Shown here: positions 1-11,779 of the stretch, piece after piece
Position numbering within the stretch: position 1 is the first letter of the stretch
How the letters are laid out: each line of letters opens with the position of its first letter
From: Rhodocyclus gracilis
GTDB lineage: Bacteria; Pseudomonadota; Gammaproteobacteria; Burkholderiales; Rhodocyclaceae
Direction of reading: 5' to 3'
Assembly (NCBI RefSeq): GCF_009617575.1
Contig: NZ_WIXJ01000008.1
Coordinates: 22,453-86,452, forward strand
DNA: 64,000 nt
Made by a program: the position numbers and the translations under genes
Notes under the pieces: model-generated
What the model saw: the letters and a program-made list of their open reading frames with translations, nothing else
Told to the model about the DNA's origin: nothing
Database searches by the model: none

Positions 1-79
1 GCTTTAGCATGTGCCTGAAAGAATGCGGGAAATCGGCGGATTCTAACACACTCCGCCCGCGCACCCGTGCGCGCTGCAA

Positions 80-125
80 GACGACGGAAGGAAACGGGCC
101 TCCCGGAGGAGTCGGGCGGCCCGTT
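80..125 (-). terminator. Probable terminator after ftsZ
   Basis: An 8-bp inverted repeat (AACGGGCC at 93-100 and GGCCCGTT at 118-125) lies 13 bases past the ftsZ stop. On the minus strand it is followed by a moderately T-rich stretch. It would end the dcw transcript. No lpxC follows ftsZ inside the window. Confidence 0.5.
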
Positions 126-137
126 CGCGCCGCTTAC

Positions 138-1322
138 TTAGTCCGCCTGCTTACGCAGGAAGGCCGGGATGTCGTAACGATCCACGCCGCTATTGGCCAG
201 CGCCTCCACCGTTGCGCTGCGCCCCTTGCGAATGACCGCCGGCGTATCGAGCTGGTTGTAGTCGATGGCCGTCACGGCGCTTTGCAGGAAGGCACCATCG
301 GTACCGGTCGCCGCGACGACCGGGGTGTTGATGACTTCGAAGCTCTGCCGCTTGGCCTGCGCCTGGCCCAGCCCGGTCGCGACGACGGTGACGCGGATGT
401 TTTCCGCCATCGATTCGTCGTAGACGGCGCCAAAGATGACGTGAGCGTCGTCGGCGGCAAACTCGCGCACCGTCTTCATGACCTCGTTGACTTCCTTCAT
501 CTTCAGGCTGCGCGTCGCCGTGATGTTGACCAGCACGCCGCGGGCGCCGGAAAGGTTGATACCTTCGAGCAGCGGCGAAGCGACGGCCTGTTCGGCAGCG
601 ATGCGCGCGCGGTCAAGGCCGGAAGCCATGGCCGACCCCATCATCGCCATGCCCATTTCGCTCATCACCGTACGCACGTCTTCGAAGTCGACGTTCACCA
701 TGCCGGGGAAGTTGATGATTTCCGCAATACCGCCGACGGCGTTACGCAGCACGTTGTCGGCCGCCTTGAAGGCGTCTTCCATGGAAACGTCGTCGCCGAG
801 CACTTCCATCAGCTTGTCATTGAGGATGACGATCAGCGAGTCGACGTGCTTTTGCAGCTCGGCGATACCGGCTTCGGCGATCTTCATGCGCTTGCCTTCG
901 AAGCCGAAAGGCTTGGTCACCACAGCGACCGTCAGGATGCCCAGTTCGCGCGCCACTTCGGCGACGACCGGAGCGGCACCAGTACCGGTGCCGCCACCCA
1001 TGCCGGCGGTGATGAACACCATGTGTGCGCCGCGCAAGGCTTCGGCGATGCGCTCGCGTTCTTCGAGCGCGGCGCTGCGGCCGGCTTCAGGCTTGGCCCC
1101 CGCGCCGAGCCCGGTACCGCCCAGTTGCAGGCGCTGCTGGGTGCCGCTGCGCTTCAGGGCTTGCGCGTCGGTGTTGGCGGCGACGAAATCGACGCCGTTG
1201 ACCCCCTCGCGGATCATGTGGTCGACGGCGTTACCGCCGGCACCGCCGACACCGATGACCTTGATGATGGTGCCGATGTCGCTGTCGACCGCCGGCTCTT
1301 CCTTGTCAATGATTGCGAACAT
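138..1322 (-). CDS. ftsZ: Cell division protein FtsZ
   Basis: This is the tubulin-like GTPase that polymerises into the Z ring at midcell and recruits the divisome. The 394-residue product has the usual length. The tubulin signature GGGTGTG is at about residues 109-115, and a T7-loop region with NVDFEDV follows near residue 210. The extreme C-terminus DIPAFLRKQAD is the conserved peptide that binds FtsA and ZipA. It is the last gene of the dcw cluster, 43 bases after ftsA, and has its own terminator-like hairpin. The variable linker before the tail is short, as in other betaproteobacteria. Confidence 0.97.
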   Translation of the reverse strand: MFAIIDKEEPAVDSDIGTIIKVIGVGGAGGNAVDHMIREGVNGVDFVAANTDAQALKRSGTQQRLQLGGTGLGAGAKPEAGRSAALEERERIAEALRGAHMVFITAGMGGGTGTGAAPVVAEVARELGILTVAVVTKPFGFEGKRMKIAEAGIAELQKHVDSLIVILNDKLMEVLGDDVSMEDAFKAADNVLRNAVGGIAEIINFPGMVNVDFEDVRTVMSEMGMAMMGSAMASGLDRARIAAEQAVASPLLEGINLSGARGVLVNITATRSLKMKEVNEVMKTVREFAADDAHVIFGAVYDESMAENIRVTVVATGLGQAQAKRQSFEVINTPVVAATGTDGAFLQSAVTAIDYNQLDTPAVIRKGRSATVEALANSGVDRYDIPAFLRKQAD

Positions 1323-1365
1323 GTTTGCCTCCTCTGCAAAAAACCGAAAAATTGAAACTATCCGT

Positions 1366-2595
1366 TTAAAAATTCTTCTCGAACCAGGATCTCATGCGCC
1401 CGAACACCTGCTTGATATCTCCGGTTTCACGCACCTTCAAACCGCGCTTGCGCTGTGCCTGGGCTTCAATAAGCAAGCCACAGGCCGTGGCAAAACGCGG
1501 GTTTTGCACGACATCGGCGAGCGCCCCCCGGTAGCGCGGCACACCCAGGCGCACCGGCATGTGGAACACTTCCTCGCCAAGCTCGATCATTCCCGGCATC
1601 ACCGCGGAGCCCCCCGTGAGGACGATGCCGGACGACAACACTTCCTCGAACCCGGAACGGCGCAATTCCGCCTGCACCAGTTCGAACAACTCTTCGACGC
1701 GCGGCTGAATCACATCGGCCAGCGCCCGCCGCGACAACTTGCGCGACGGACGGTCGTCAACGCCGGCCACTTCGAGCGATTCCTCGGGGTCGGCCAGCTG
1801 CGACAGGGCGCAGCCGTACTTGATCTTGATGTCCTCGGCTTCGCGCGTCGGCGTGCGCAAAGCCATGGCGATATCGTTGGTGATCTGATCGCCGGCAATC
1901 GGAATCACCGAGGTGTGGCGAATCGCCCCTTGCGTCCATACGGCGAGGTCGGTCGTGCCGCCGCCGATGTCGACGAGGCAGATGCCGAGATCCTTCTCGT
2001 CTTCCGACAATACGGCGTAAGACGAGGCGAGAGGTTGCAGCACCAGATCATTGACCTCCAGCCCGCAACGCCGCACGCATTTGACGATGTTCTGCGCCGC
2101 TGAAACGGCGCCGGTGACGATGTGCGTCTTCACCTCGAGGCGCATGCCGCTCATGCCGATCGGCTCGCGAATGCCATCCTGCCCGTCGATGACGAACTCC
2201 TGCGTCAGGATGTGCAGAATCTCCTGATCGGCCGGAATCGGCATCGCCTTGGCCGTCTCGATGACGCGCTCGACGTCGGTCGGCGTCACCTCCTTGTCCT
2301 TGATGGCGACCATGCCGTTCGAGTTGAAGCTCTTGATGTGGCTGCCGGCGATGCCGGTGTAGACGTCTTTCACCTTGCAGTCGGCCATCAGCTCGACTTC
2401 CTGGATCACGCGCGAAATCGTCGCCACCGTTTCCTCGATGTTGACGACGACGCCCTTCTTCAAGCCCCGCGACTCCTGCGACCCCATGCCGATGACGTTG
2501 AAATGCCCTTCCGGGGTGATTTCAGCCACCAGCGCGACGATCTTCGACGTGCCGATATCGAGGCCGACAATCAGATCCTTGTTATCCCTGCTCAT
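1366..2595 (-). CDS. ftsA: Cell division protein FtsA
   Basis: FtsA is an actin-like ATPase that tethers FtsZ filaments to the cytoplasmic membrane and helps recruit later divisome proteins. The 409-residue product begins with the phosphate-binding motif GLDIGTSKI and carries a second phosphate loop DIGGGTTDLAVW near residue 208. It ends in an amphipathic helix (FGRMRSWFEKNF) that serves as the membrane-targeting sequence. Its start overlaps the ftsQ stop by four bases, which suggests translational coupling. Length and motifs match the family throughout. Confidence 0.96.
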   Translation of the reverse strand: MSRDNKDLIVGLDIGTSKIVALVAEITPEGHFNVIGMGSQESRGLKKGVVVNIEETVATISRVIQEVELMADCKVKDVYTGIAGSHIKSFNSNGMVAIKDKEVTPTDVERVIETAKAMPIPADQEILHILTQEFVIDGQDGIREPIGMSGMRLEVKTHIVTGAVSAAQNIVKCVRRCGLEVNDLVLQPLASSYAVLSEDEKDLGICLVDIGGGTTDLAVWTQGAIRHTSVIPIAGDQITNDIAMALRTPTREAEDIKIKYGCALSQLADPEESLEVAGVDDRPSRKLSRRALADVIQPRVEELFELVQAELRRSGFEEVLSSGIVLTGGSAVMPGMIELGEEVFHMPVRLGVPRYRGALADVVQNPRFATACGLLIEAQAQRKRGLKVRETGDIKQVFGRMRSWFEKNF

Positions 2596-3341
2596 TCCCG
2601 TCCCCTGCTTTCATTGCCCACGCTGCTGGCATAGCGCAGCGCGAAACCATTCGGATACCGCATATCGACTGCCACCGGCGTGCCGCGATGCGCCGTGTGC
2701 AGCATTGCGTAATTGTCGACAAAACGCGCCAGACGCTGCGCAATCGGCGCCTTTGCCTGCTCGCGCCCGAGATCGACCAACAGGCCGTCGTCCAGACGAA
2801 CCTGCCAGGCCAGGCGCGGCGACACTGTCAGCGCGGCCAAGCGATGCCCGGTCGGCGCCAGCTGCCGCGTGAACTCGCCGTAGCGGCGCAACGCCTCCGC
2901 CGACGTGCCGGCCGGCCCGGCCAGAACCGGCAGGACGTCGTCCCCCAGATACGCAGCGCTGAACACTTCGCCATAGGTATTGACGAGCTGACCGGCGTTC
3001 TCGCCCCAGTACGCCGCCGGCCGATGCTCCTCGATGCTGATCTCGATCCCCGCCGGCCAGCGCCGCCGCAACTCGGCGTGCCGCACCCAGGGCAGCTTCT
3101 CCAGCGACTGGCGCAAGGTATCCAGATTGACGCTGAAGAAATTGCCGCGCAGCAAGCCCGCCAGCGCGCGCTCGATGTCCTTGCGTTGCAACTCGTGCAA
3201 ATCGCTCACCACCACGGCTTCGCGCAGCGGGAACAGGGGCAGACGCGTCGCCCACAGGGCGCCGGCGACGAGCAGCGCTGCCGCTGCCGCTAACAGCAGC
3301 AGGTCGGCAACGACGATCATCAGCTGCGGACGGTGCCACAT
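2592..3341 (-). CDS. ftsQ: Cell division protein FtsQ
   Basis: FtsQ is a bitopic inner membrane protein that links early and late divisome proteins through FtsB and FtsL. The 249-residue product has a short cytoplasmic N-terminus and one membrane segment (about residues 9-30). A POTRA-type region then begins at LREAVVVSDLHELQ, and the FtsQ domain contains the typical LPWVRHAELRRRWP stretch. It starts three bases after the ddl stop and overlaps ftsA. The order ddl-ftsQ-ftsA-ftsZ is canonical. Confidence 0.94.
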   Translation of the reverse strand: MWHRPQLMIVVADLLLLAAAAALLVAGALWATRLPLFPLREAVVVSDLHELQRKDIERALAGLLRGNFFSVNLDTLRQSLEKLPWVRHAELRRRWPAGIEISIEEHRPAAYWGENAGQLVNTYGEVFSAAYLGDDVLPVLAGPAGTSAEALRRYGEFTRQLAPTGHRLAALTVSPRLAWQVRLDDGLLVDLGREQAKAPIAQRLARFVDNYAMLHTAHRGTPVAVDMRYPNGFALRYASSVGNESRGRE

Positions 3342-3344
3342 TGA

Positions 3345-4303
3345 TCATCCCGTGGTGGCGAGCGCGAGAACGCGCAGCACCAATTCGTTGTAAGAAATTC
3401 CGGCGGCACGTGCGGCCACTGGCACCAAGGAGTGCCCGGTCATACCGGGCGAGGTGTTCGCCTCCAGGAAATACGCTTTGGGCGCTTCGTCGCCGGAGGC
3501 CGAGGCGGCAACGTCGAGCAGGAAGTCGACCCGTCCCCAGCCGCGTCCACCGAGCGCACGGAACGCCACCAGCGCCTGCGCGCGCAACTCCGCCTCGCGC
3601 TCCGGCGGCAAGCCGCAGGGGCAGAGATAACGCGTGTCATCGCGCAGATACTTTGCTTCGTAATCGTAGAAAGGCGTTGCCGGCTCGATCTTGACGATGG
3701 GCAGCGCCTCGTCACCGAGGATGGCGACCGTGTACTCGCCGCCGAGCACCGCCCGTTCGGCAATCACCAGGCCGCCGCTGCTGGCCGCCGCCTTGGCCGC
3801 TTCGGCATACGCCGCCGCCAGCCCGCCCGCCTCGCGCACCATGACGACGCCGATCGACGAGCCCTCGCATGCCGGCTTGACGAAAATCGGCAGTCCGAAG
3901 CGCGCCTCGATGGCGGCAAAATCGCTCGCCGCGTCGAGCAACACGCACTCGGGTACGGGCAACCCGGCGGCGCTCCAGACAAGCTTGCTGCGCCACTTAT
4001 CCATGCCCAGCGCCGAAGCGAGCACGCCGCTGCCGGTGTAGGGAATCCCCATCAGTTCGAGCGCGCCCTGAATCGCGCCGTCTTCGCCGTAACGCCCGTG
4101 CAAGGCAATGAAGACGCGATCGAAATCAGCCAGAGCATCGAGCGAGCGTTCGGCGGGATCAAAGGCTTCTGCCCTGACGCCCTGCTCTTGCAGCGCCGCC
4201 AAGACACCGGCACCACTCGAGAGCGAAACCTTCCGTTCAGCCGAACGCCCGCCGAGAAGAACGGCGACACGTCCGAAGGCGGCAGCGCGCGGATCGACGC
4301 TCA

Positions 4304-4307
<4 letters not shown>
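3345..4307 (-). CDS. ddl: D-alanine--D-alanine ligase
   Basis: This ATP-grasp enzyme joins two D-alanines for the UDP-MurNAc-pentapeptide. The start chosen is the ATG whose last two bases overlap the murC stop (ATGA), giving a 320-residue protein beginning [11 protein letters not shown]. The reading frame runs further upstream, but that part is antisense-like sequence inside murC and is not family sequence. Visible motifs are [13 protein letters not shown] near the N-terminus, the substrate loop GSSIGVVMV and the C-terminal EANTSPGMT that binds metal and product. It sits between murC and ftsQ in the same operon. Confidence 0.95.
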
Positions 4308-5691
<1,384 letters not shown>

Positions 5692-5695
<4 letters not shown>

Positions 5696-6750
5696 GAAAC
5701 GACTTCCTCACATGCGCGTGCGACGGCCGCGGCCGCCTCCGGTCGCGCCAGCGCGCGCGCTTTTTCGGCCATTTGCAAAAGCTGGCCACGACTGTAGTTA
5801 CGAATACGGCTGATCGATTCCGGGGTCAGCTCGTCTTGCGGCAACACCACCGCACCACCGACGCGCGACAGGAAGCGCGCGTTGCTGGTCTGGTGATCGT
5901 CCACCGCGAAGGGGAAAGGTACGAGAACGCTCGCCGTCCCGGCGGCGGCGAGTTCTGCGACCGTCAGCGCGCCGGCGCGGCATAGTGCCAGATCGGCCCA
6001 GGCATAGGCAGCCGCCATGTCGTCGACGAAGGGTACGCATTCGGCGTCGACACCGGCGGCGGCGTAGGCCTGCCGCAGCGCCTCGATGTGCTTGGCGCCG
6101 GCCTGATGACGCACCAGCGGACGTTCTTCCGGCGGCAGCAGGGCCAGCCCTTGGGGCGTGATTTCGTTGAGCGCTGCCGCGCCAAGGCTGCCGCCGATCA
6201 CCAGAAGGCGCAGCGGCCCTTGCCGCTCGGCCAGGCGCTCGGCGGGAGCCGGGAGGGCGGCGATCTCCGGGCGCACCGGGTTGCCGACCCACTCGCCACG
6301 CGGCAGAGCATCGGGGAAGCCGGTGACGACGCGGCGGGCGATCTTCGCCAGCACGCGGTTGGCGAGCCCGGCAATCGAATTCTGCTCATGCACGACGAGC
6401 GGAATGCCGGCGAGCTTCGCCGCCACCCCGCCGGGGAAACTGACATAGCCGCCCATGCCGAGGACGACGTCGGGGCGGATGCGGGCGATCTCGCGCCGCG
6501 CCTGACTGACGGCAGCGATCAGGGCAAACGGCAGCTGCAGCTTGCGCAGCAACCCCTTGCCGCGCAGGGCGGCGAACTTCACCGGCGCGAAGGTGTAAGG
6601 GCGCTTGGCGGTCAGCCGCGCTTCGATACCGTCCGGATTGCCCATCCAGACGATGTTCCAGCCACGCGAGCGCAAGACCTCGGCGACGGCGATGCCGGGG
6701 AAAACGTGGCCGCCGGTACCGCCGGCCATGACGAGCAGGGTGCGGCTCAT
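5692..6750 (-). CDS. murG: UDP-GlcNAc--lipid I GlcNAc transferase MurG
   Basis: MurG is the GT28 glycosyltransferase that converts lipid I to lipid II on the inner face of the membrane. The ATG at 6750 overlaps the ftsW stop (ATGA) and gives 352 residues. The protein opens with [12 protein letters not shown], the glycine-rich acceptor loop. It continues with [11 protein letters not shown] and HEQNS, and has the donor-binding region around [13 protein letters not shown] in the C-terminal half. The frame stays open upstream within ftsW, but that extension lacks family similarity. Confidence 0.95.
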
Positions 6751-7907
6751 AGCTTCGCCCCCCGCATCAGCTGGCGGTTTTCCCAGTCCACCCGCAAGAG
6801 GATCGCCAGCGCCGCGCAATTGGCGACGATGCCCGAGCCGCCAAAGCTCATCAGCGGCAGGGTCAGCCCCTTGGTCGGCAGCAGGCCCATGTTCACGCCC
6901 ATGTTGATGAAAGCCTGCACCCCCAGCCAGATGCCGATGCCCTGCGCCACCAGCGCCGGGTACAGGCGATCCAGTGTGACGGCCTGCTGGCCGATGGCGA
7001 AGGCGCGCTGCACGATCAGCGCAAACAGGGCGATCACCGCCACCACGCCGAAAAAGCCCAGTTCTTCGGCGATCACCGCGAGCAGGAAGTCGGTGTGCGC
7101 TTCCGGCAGATAAAAGAGTTTTTCGACGCTGGCCCCCAAGCCAACGCCAAAGAACTCGCCGCGCCCGAAGGCAATGAGCGCGTGCGACAGCTGGTAGCCG
7201 CGCCCGAAGGCGTCCGACCACGGGTCCATGAAGCCGAAAATGCGGTCACGCCGATACGGCGAGACGATGATCATCGCCGCGAACGCCACCAGCAGCAGCA
7301 CGATCAGGATGGCGAAGAGACGCGCGCGCATGCCGCCGAGGAAGAGGATGCCCATGGCGATGGCGATGATGACGACGAAGGCGCCGAAGTCCGGCTCCTT
7401 CAGCAACAGCACACCGACGGCGACCATGGCGCCGGCCATCGGCAGGAAGGCCTTTTTCAGATCGCCCATATGCGGCATCTTGCGCACCGTGTAGTCGGCG
7501 GCGTAGAGCACGGCGAAGAGCTTCATCAGCTCGGAGGGTTGCAGATTGGCGACCCCCAGCGGCAGCCAGCGGCGCGCACCATTGACGTCGCGCCCGAGCC
7601 CCGGCACCAGCACCAGCGCCAGCAAGGCAAAACCGGCGACGAAGAGCCACGGCGAAATTTCCTGCCAGGTCTTGAGCGGCAACTGGAAGGCCGCGATGGC
7701 AGCGACGAGGCCGATGCACAGGAACACGGCGTGGCGGACGAGGAAATACGTCGGCTGATGGCCGGTGAAGCGCCCGCCCTCGGCAATCGCAATCGACGCC
7801 GAATAGACCATCACCATGCCGGCGACGAGCAGAATCAGCGCGCTCCACAGGAGCATCGGATCGACTTCGGCCGGCGCGCGAACGGGCGATTCCCAGGTAC
7901 GCAGCAT
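6747..7907 (-). CDS. ftsW: SEDS peptidoglycan glycosyltransferase FtsW
   Basis: FtsW is the polytopic SEDS-family glycan polymerase that works with FtsI in the septum. From the ATG overlapping the murD stop the protein has 386 residues and about ten hydrophobic membrane segments. Signature stretches are [11 protein letters not shown] in the first membrane segment, [16 protein letters not shown], and the distal AEELGFFGV. Downstream it overlaps murG. The neighbouring order murD-ftsW-murG is the standard one. Confidence 0.94.
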   Translation of the reverse strand: MLRTWESPVRAPAEVDPMLLWSALILLVAGMVMVYSASIAIAEGGRFTGHQPTYFLVRHAVFLCIGLVAAIAAFQLPLKTWQEISPWLFVAGFALLALVLVPGLGRDVNGARRWLPLGVANLQPSELMKLFAVLYAADYTVRKMPHMGDLKKAFLPMAGAMVAVGVLLLKEPDFGAFVVIIAIAMGILFLGGMRARLFAILIVLLLVAFAAMIIVSPYRRDRIFGFMDPWSDAFGRGYQLSHALIAFGRGEFFGVGLGASVEKLFYLPEAHTDFLLAVIAEELGFFGVVAVIALFALIVQRAFAIGQQAVTLDRLYPALVAQGIGIWLGVQAFINMGVNMGLLPTKGLTLPLMSFGGSGIVANCAALAILLRVDWENRQLMRGAKL

Positions 7908-9313
7908 CACGGCGCCTCCTCGTTCAGGCCGCCGACGGCCGCGACGAAAGAATCGGCGCGATGCGCGTAGTTGCGGTACATGTCGAGACTGGCGCAGGCC
8001 GGCGAAAGCAGGACGGCATCGCCCGAGCGCGTGTGCGCGGCGCAAAAGCGCACGGCTTCGTCCATATCGATGCAAACCGCGCGCGCCGCTGTGCTGCCAG
8101 CCACATCGAGCGCCGCCGCGATGCTCGCCGCGTCGCGGCCGATCAGGGCGATGGCACGCGTGCGGACACCATCCTGTCCGGCCAGAGCCGCCGCCAGCGG
8201 CGCGAAATCCTGACCCTTGCCGTCTCCGCCAAGGATGATGGCCAGCGGGCGTCCGAGCCCCGTAATCGCCGCCAGCGTGGCGCCGACATTGGTTCCTTTC
8301 GAGTCGTCGATATAGAGGACGCCACCGATCTCGGCGACCGGCACGACGCGGTGCGGCAAGCCTGAAAACTCGCGCAGGGCCGGCACGACGTGCCGCGGAC
8401 CGATGCCGATGGCCTCGCACAAGGCGAGTGCCGCCATGGCATTGGCGGCGTTGTGCCGACCGACGAGACGCAGACGATCGACTTCGACCAGCGCTTCCTC
8501 GCCACGTACGATCACGTTGCCCAGCAAACCGTAATCGCCCTCGCGCGTCGGTGCGTCGAGGCCGAAGGTGACAACGCGGACATCCGGATCAGCAACATCC
8601 GCCGACAGCAGGCTGCGCGGATCGTCGCGATTGAGCACGCGCACGCCGCCACGGCCTCGCGCCGGCTGGAAGACGCGACGCTTCGCCGCGGCGTAGTCGT
8701 CCATTCCCGTATAGCGGTCGAGATGGTCTTCGCTGACGTTGAGCAGCGTCGCCGCATCGGCACCGAGGGTGTAGGTCGTTTCCAGCTGGAAGCTCGACAG
8801 TTCGAGCACCCAGACGTCGGGCAGGGCGCCGGCGTCTTCCGCGTCCATCAGGGCGTCGAGCGCCGACGGACTGATGTTGCCGCAGGCGATGGCCGGGAAG
8901 CCGGCAGCCGTTGCCAACGCTGCGGTCAGCGCGGTCGTCGTCGTCTTGCCGTTGCTGCCGGTGATCGCCAGCAGGCGCGCCGAAGCGTCAAGTTCGCGGA
9001 TGGCGTCGACGAAGAGCTGGATTTCCGACACCACCGGGATTCCGGCCACGATCGCCCGCTGCACCTCTGGCGTCGCCAGCGGCACGCCGGGCGAGAGGAC
9101 GATGCGGTCGATCCCGTCCAGAATGGCGTCGGTGAAGGCGCCGCAGACGACCTCGGCCGCTGGCGCCCAGCGGGCGATGGCGTCGAGGTTCGGCGGCTGC
9201 GTCCGACTGTCGGCGATGCGCAGGGGCGTGCCACTCCGCGCCAGCCATTTGGCCGACGCCAGCCCGCTTTCGCCGAGGCCGAGGATGAGGGTGCGTTCGC
9301 CCGAGGTGTTCAT
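7907..9313 (-). CDS. murD: UDP-MurNAc-L-alanine--D-glutamate ligase MurD
   Basis: MurD adds D-glutamate to UDP-MurNAc-L-Ala. The 468-residue protein starts with a Rossmann-like motif [10 protein letters not shown] (residues 11-20). It carries the ATP loop GSNGKTTT at 119-126 and the ligase motif YIDDSKGTN near residue 325. Its stop overlaps the ftsW start by one codon, and only one base separates its start from the mraY stop. Confidence 0.95.
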   Translation of the reverse strand: MNTSGERTLILGLGESGLASAKWLARSGTPLRIADSRTQPPNLDAIARWAPAAEVVCGAFTDAILDGIDRIVLSPGVPLATPEVQRAIVAGIPVVSEIQLFVDAIRELDASARLLAITGSNGKTTTTALTAALATAAGFPAIACGNISPSALDALMDAEDAGALPDVWVLELSSFQLETTYTLGADAATLLNVSEDHLDRYTGMDDYAAAKRRVFQPARGRGGVRVLNRDDPRSLLSADVADPDVRVVTFGLDAPTREGDYGLLGNVIVRGEEALVEVDRLRLVGRHNAANAMAALALCEAIGIGPRHVVPALREFSGLPHRVVPVAEIGGVLYIDDSKGTNVGATLAAITGLGRPLAIILGGDGKGQDFAPLAAALAGQDGVRTRAIALIGRDAASIAAALDVAGSTAARAVCIDMDEAVRFCAAHTRSGDAVLLSPACASLDMYRNYAHRADSFVAAVGGLNEEAP

Positions 9314-9314
9314 G

Positions 9315-10403
9315 TCAGCGCAGCTTCAGGGTCGACAGACCGAAAAGGACGAGCATGATGGTGATGATCCAGAAGCGGACGACCACCTGCGTTTCCTTCC
9401 AGCCACCGAGTTCAAAGTGGTGGTGCAAGGGCGCCATGCGGAAGATGCGTTTCCCGCCCGAGAAGCGGAAATACAGGACTTGCGCGGCAACGGAGAGCGT
9501 TTCGGCGACGAACACGCCGCCCATGATGGCGAGAACGATCTCCTGACGGACGATGACCGCCACCGTGCCGAGGGCTGCGCCAAGCGCCAGCGCGCCAACG
9601 TCGCCCATGAAAACTTCCGCCGGATAAGCGTTGAACCAAAGGAAGCCAAGTCCCGCCCCCACTAGCGCACCGAGGAAGACCGCCAGCTCGCCCGCGCCTG
9701 GAATATAGGGAATGAAGAGGTACTTGGCGTACACCGTGTTACCGGCGACGTAGGCGAAAATGGCCAGCGCACCGGCGATCATCACCGTCGGCATGATCGC
9801 CAGCCCGTCGAGGCCGTCGGTGAGGTTGACCGCATTGCTCGTGCCGACGATGACGAAGTAGGTCAGCGTGATGAAACCGATGACGCCGAGCGGATAGGCG
9901 ATGCTCTTGAAGAAGGGAACGATCACTTCCATCTGCGCCGGCACGGTCGCCGTCATGCCGAGGTAGACGGCGACGATGAGACCGATGACCGACTGCCAGA
10001 AGTACTTCCATCGACTCGCCAGCCCCTTCGGATCGCGATAGACGACTTTCTTCCAGTCGTCGTACCAGCCGATGGCGCCGAAGCCCGTCGTCACGATCAG
10101 CAGGACCCAGACGTAGCGATTGGTCAGATCCGCCCACAGCAGCGTCGTCACGGCGATGGCGATGAGGATCAGCACGCCGCCCATGGTCGGCGTGCCCGAC
10201 TTCTTGAGATGCGTCTGCGGCCCGTCGGTACGCACCGCCTGACCGATTTTTTTCGCCGCCAGCCAGCGGATGACGCGCGGCCCGGCAGCAAACGAGATGA
10301 TCAGCGCTGTCATCGCCGCCATCACCGCGCGCAACGTGATGTAGTTGAACACGTTGAAGGCCCGGATGTCCTGTCCGAACCATTGAGCAAGCATCAGCAG
10401 CAT
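9315..10403 (-). CDS. mraY: Phospho-MurNAc-pentapeptide transferase MraY
   Basis: MraY transfers phospho-MurNAc-pentapeptide to undecaprenyl phosphate, making lipid I in the inner membrane. The 362-residue product has about ten membrane segments. It shows the catalytic aspartate pair in WYDDWKKV (115-116), the [10 protein letters not shown] loop near residue 191, and the C-terminal [12 protein letters not shown]. The start at 10403 aligns with the family N-terminus and overlaps the end of murF by 10 bases. An internal ATG at 10394 is a less likely alternative. Confidence 0.95.
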   Translation of the reverse strand: MLLMLAQWFGQDIRAFNVFNYITLRAVMAAMTALIISFAAGPRVIRWLAAKKIGQAVRTDGPQTHLKKSGTPTMGGVLILIAIAVTTLLWADLTNRYVWVLLIVTTGFGAIGWYDDWKKVVYRDPKGLASRWKYFWQSVIGLIVAVYLGMTATVPAQMEVIVPFFKSIAYPLGVIGFITLTYFVIVGTSNAVNLTDGLDGLAIMPTVMIAGALAIFAYVAGNTVYAKYLFIPYIPGAGELAVFLGALVGAGLGFLWFNAYPAEVFMGDVGALALGAALGTVAVIVRQEIVLAIMGGVFVAETLSVAAQVLYFRFSGGKRIFRMAPLHHHFELGGWKETQVVVRFWIITIMLVLFGLSTLKLR

Positions 10404-11779
10404 GGTGCGCCCTCCCCGGCCGTCGGCGCCGCAATGGCATCGGCGACACGTTCCATGCGCATGAAGCGCGATCCCTTGACCAGCACGGTGCTCTCCGGCG
10501 TCAGCGCGGCGAGCACGGCAGCGACGAGATCCTCGATGCGCCGGCAGTGCTGGCCGCCGACACCGAAGTTGTGCGCCGCCAGCGCGCTCGATTCGCCGAG
10601 CGCGAAAAGCAGATCAATTCCCTGGCTCTTGGCGTAGCCGCCGATCTCGTCGTGAAACTGCCCGGTCATTTCGCCGATCTCGCCCATATCGCCGAGGACG
10701 AGGATTTTGCGGCCGACGGTCGCCGCCAGCACGTCGATGGCGGCACGGACAGAGTCGGGATTGGCGTTGTAGGTGTCATCGATCAGCGTCGCGCCCTGTG
10801 CGCCCGCGCGCCGTCGCAGGCGTCCGGGGGCGCCACGGAAGGCAGCGAGGCCGTCGCGCACCGCCGTCAGCGGCACGCCAGCCGCCAATGTCGCCGCCGC
10901 GGCGGCCAGCGCGTTGCGCGCGTTGTGGCGACCGGGCAAGGCGAGATCGATGGCGACCGTCTCGCCGTCATACGTAATCGTCAGATGGTTTTCCAGCCCG
11001 TGCACACGGCACTGACCGACCACATCCGCCGCCTGCTCGATGCCGAAGCTGACGACGCGCCGCGCCGCATTGCGTGCGCGCCAGAGCGTCGCCCAGGGAT
11101 CGTCGGCGTTGATCACGGCCACGCCGTCATCGGCCAGACCGTCGTAGATGGCCCCTTTTTCCACGGCAATCGCCTGCAAGGAGCCCAGACCTTCAAGATG
11201 GGCGCGTTGCGCGTTGGTGACGAGGGCAACGGTCGGCCGGGCAATCGCCGACAAGGCGGCAATCTCGCCCGGATGACTCATACCCATTTCGACGATCGCC
11301 GCGCGATGCGAGGGCCGCAAGGCGAGGAGCGTTAGCGGCAGGCCGATGTCGTTATTGAGGTTGCCACGCGTCGCCAGTACGTGCTCGCCGAAGGCGGCGC
11401 GCAGGATGGCAGCGATCATTTCCTTCGTCGTCGTCTTGCCGTTGCTGCCGGTCACGGCCACCAGCGGCAGCGTGAAGCGAGCCCGCCAGGCGGCGGCAAT
11501 GGCACCAAGCGCCAGACGCGTGTCGGTAACGACCAGCAGCGGCAGTCCTGCCGGCAAGGTGAGGCTGGCCGCCGCGGCCTCGTCGATCACAGCGGCAGCA
11601 GCCCCGCGTTCCTGCACCGTGGCGAGGAAGGCGTGGCCATCGAATAATTCGCCGCGCAAGGCGACAAACAGCTCGCCCGCCGCGAGGCGGCGACTGTCGG
11701 TCGAAACGCCGGCGAAGTCGACGTCTTCACCGAGCAGGCGGCCACTCGTGGCGCGCGCGGCAGCAGACAGTTGCATCAT
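10394..11779 (-). CDS. murF: UDP-MurNAc-tripeptide--D-Ala-D-Ala ligase MurF
   Basis: MurF joins the D-Ala-D-Ala made by Ddl to the UDP-MurNAc-tripeptide. The product has 461 residues. The uridine-binding [16 protein letters not shown] region is at about 26-42, the ATP loop [10 protein letters not shown] at 111-120, and the ligase motif [12 protein letters not shown] near residue 330. The start codon overlaps the murE stop (ATGA). Confidence 0.95.
   Translation of the reverse strand: MMQLSAAARATSGRLLGEDVDFAGVSTDSRRLAAGELFVALRGELFDGHAFLATVQERGAAAAVIDEAAAASLTLPAGLPLLVVTDTRLALGAIAAAWRARFTLPLVAVTGSNGKTTTKEMIAAILRAAFGEHVLATRGNLNNDIGLPLTLLALRPSHRAAIVEMGMSHPGEIAALSAIARPTVALVTNAQRAHLEGLGSLQAIAVEKGAIYDGLADDGVAVINADDPWATLWRARNAARRVVSFGIEQAADVVGQCRVHGLENHLTITYDGETVAIDLALPGRHNARNALAAAAATLAAGVPLTAVRDGLAAFRGAPGRLRRRAGAQGATLIDDTYNANPDSVRAAIDVLAATVGRKILVLGDMGEIGEMTGQFHDEIGGYAKSQGIDLLFALGESSALAAHNFGVGGQHCRRIEDLVAAVLAALTPESTVLVKGSRFMRMERVADAIAAPTAGEGAPCC

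Noticed and set aside
9..1355. Long plus-strand open frame of 448 codons opposite ftsZ
   Set aside because: It is an antisense shadow of ftsZ caused by high GC at third codon positions. It is rich in His, Arg and Asp and resembles no protein family.
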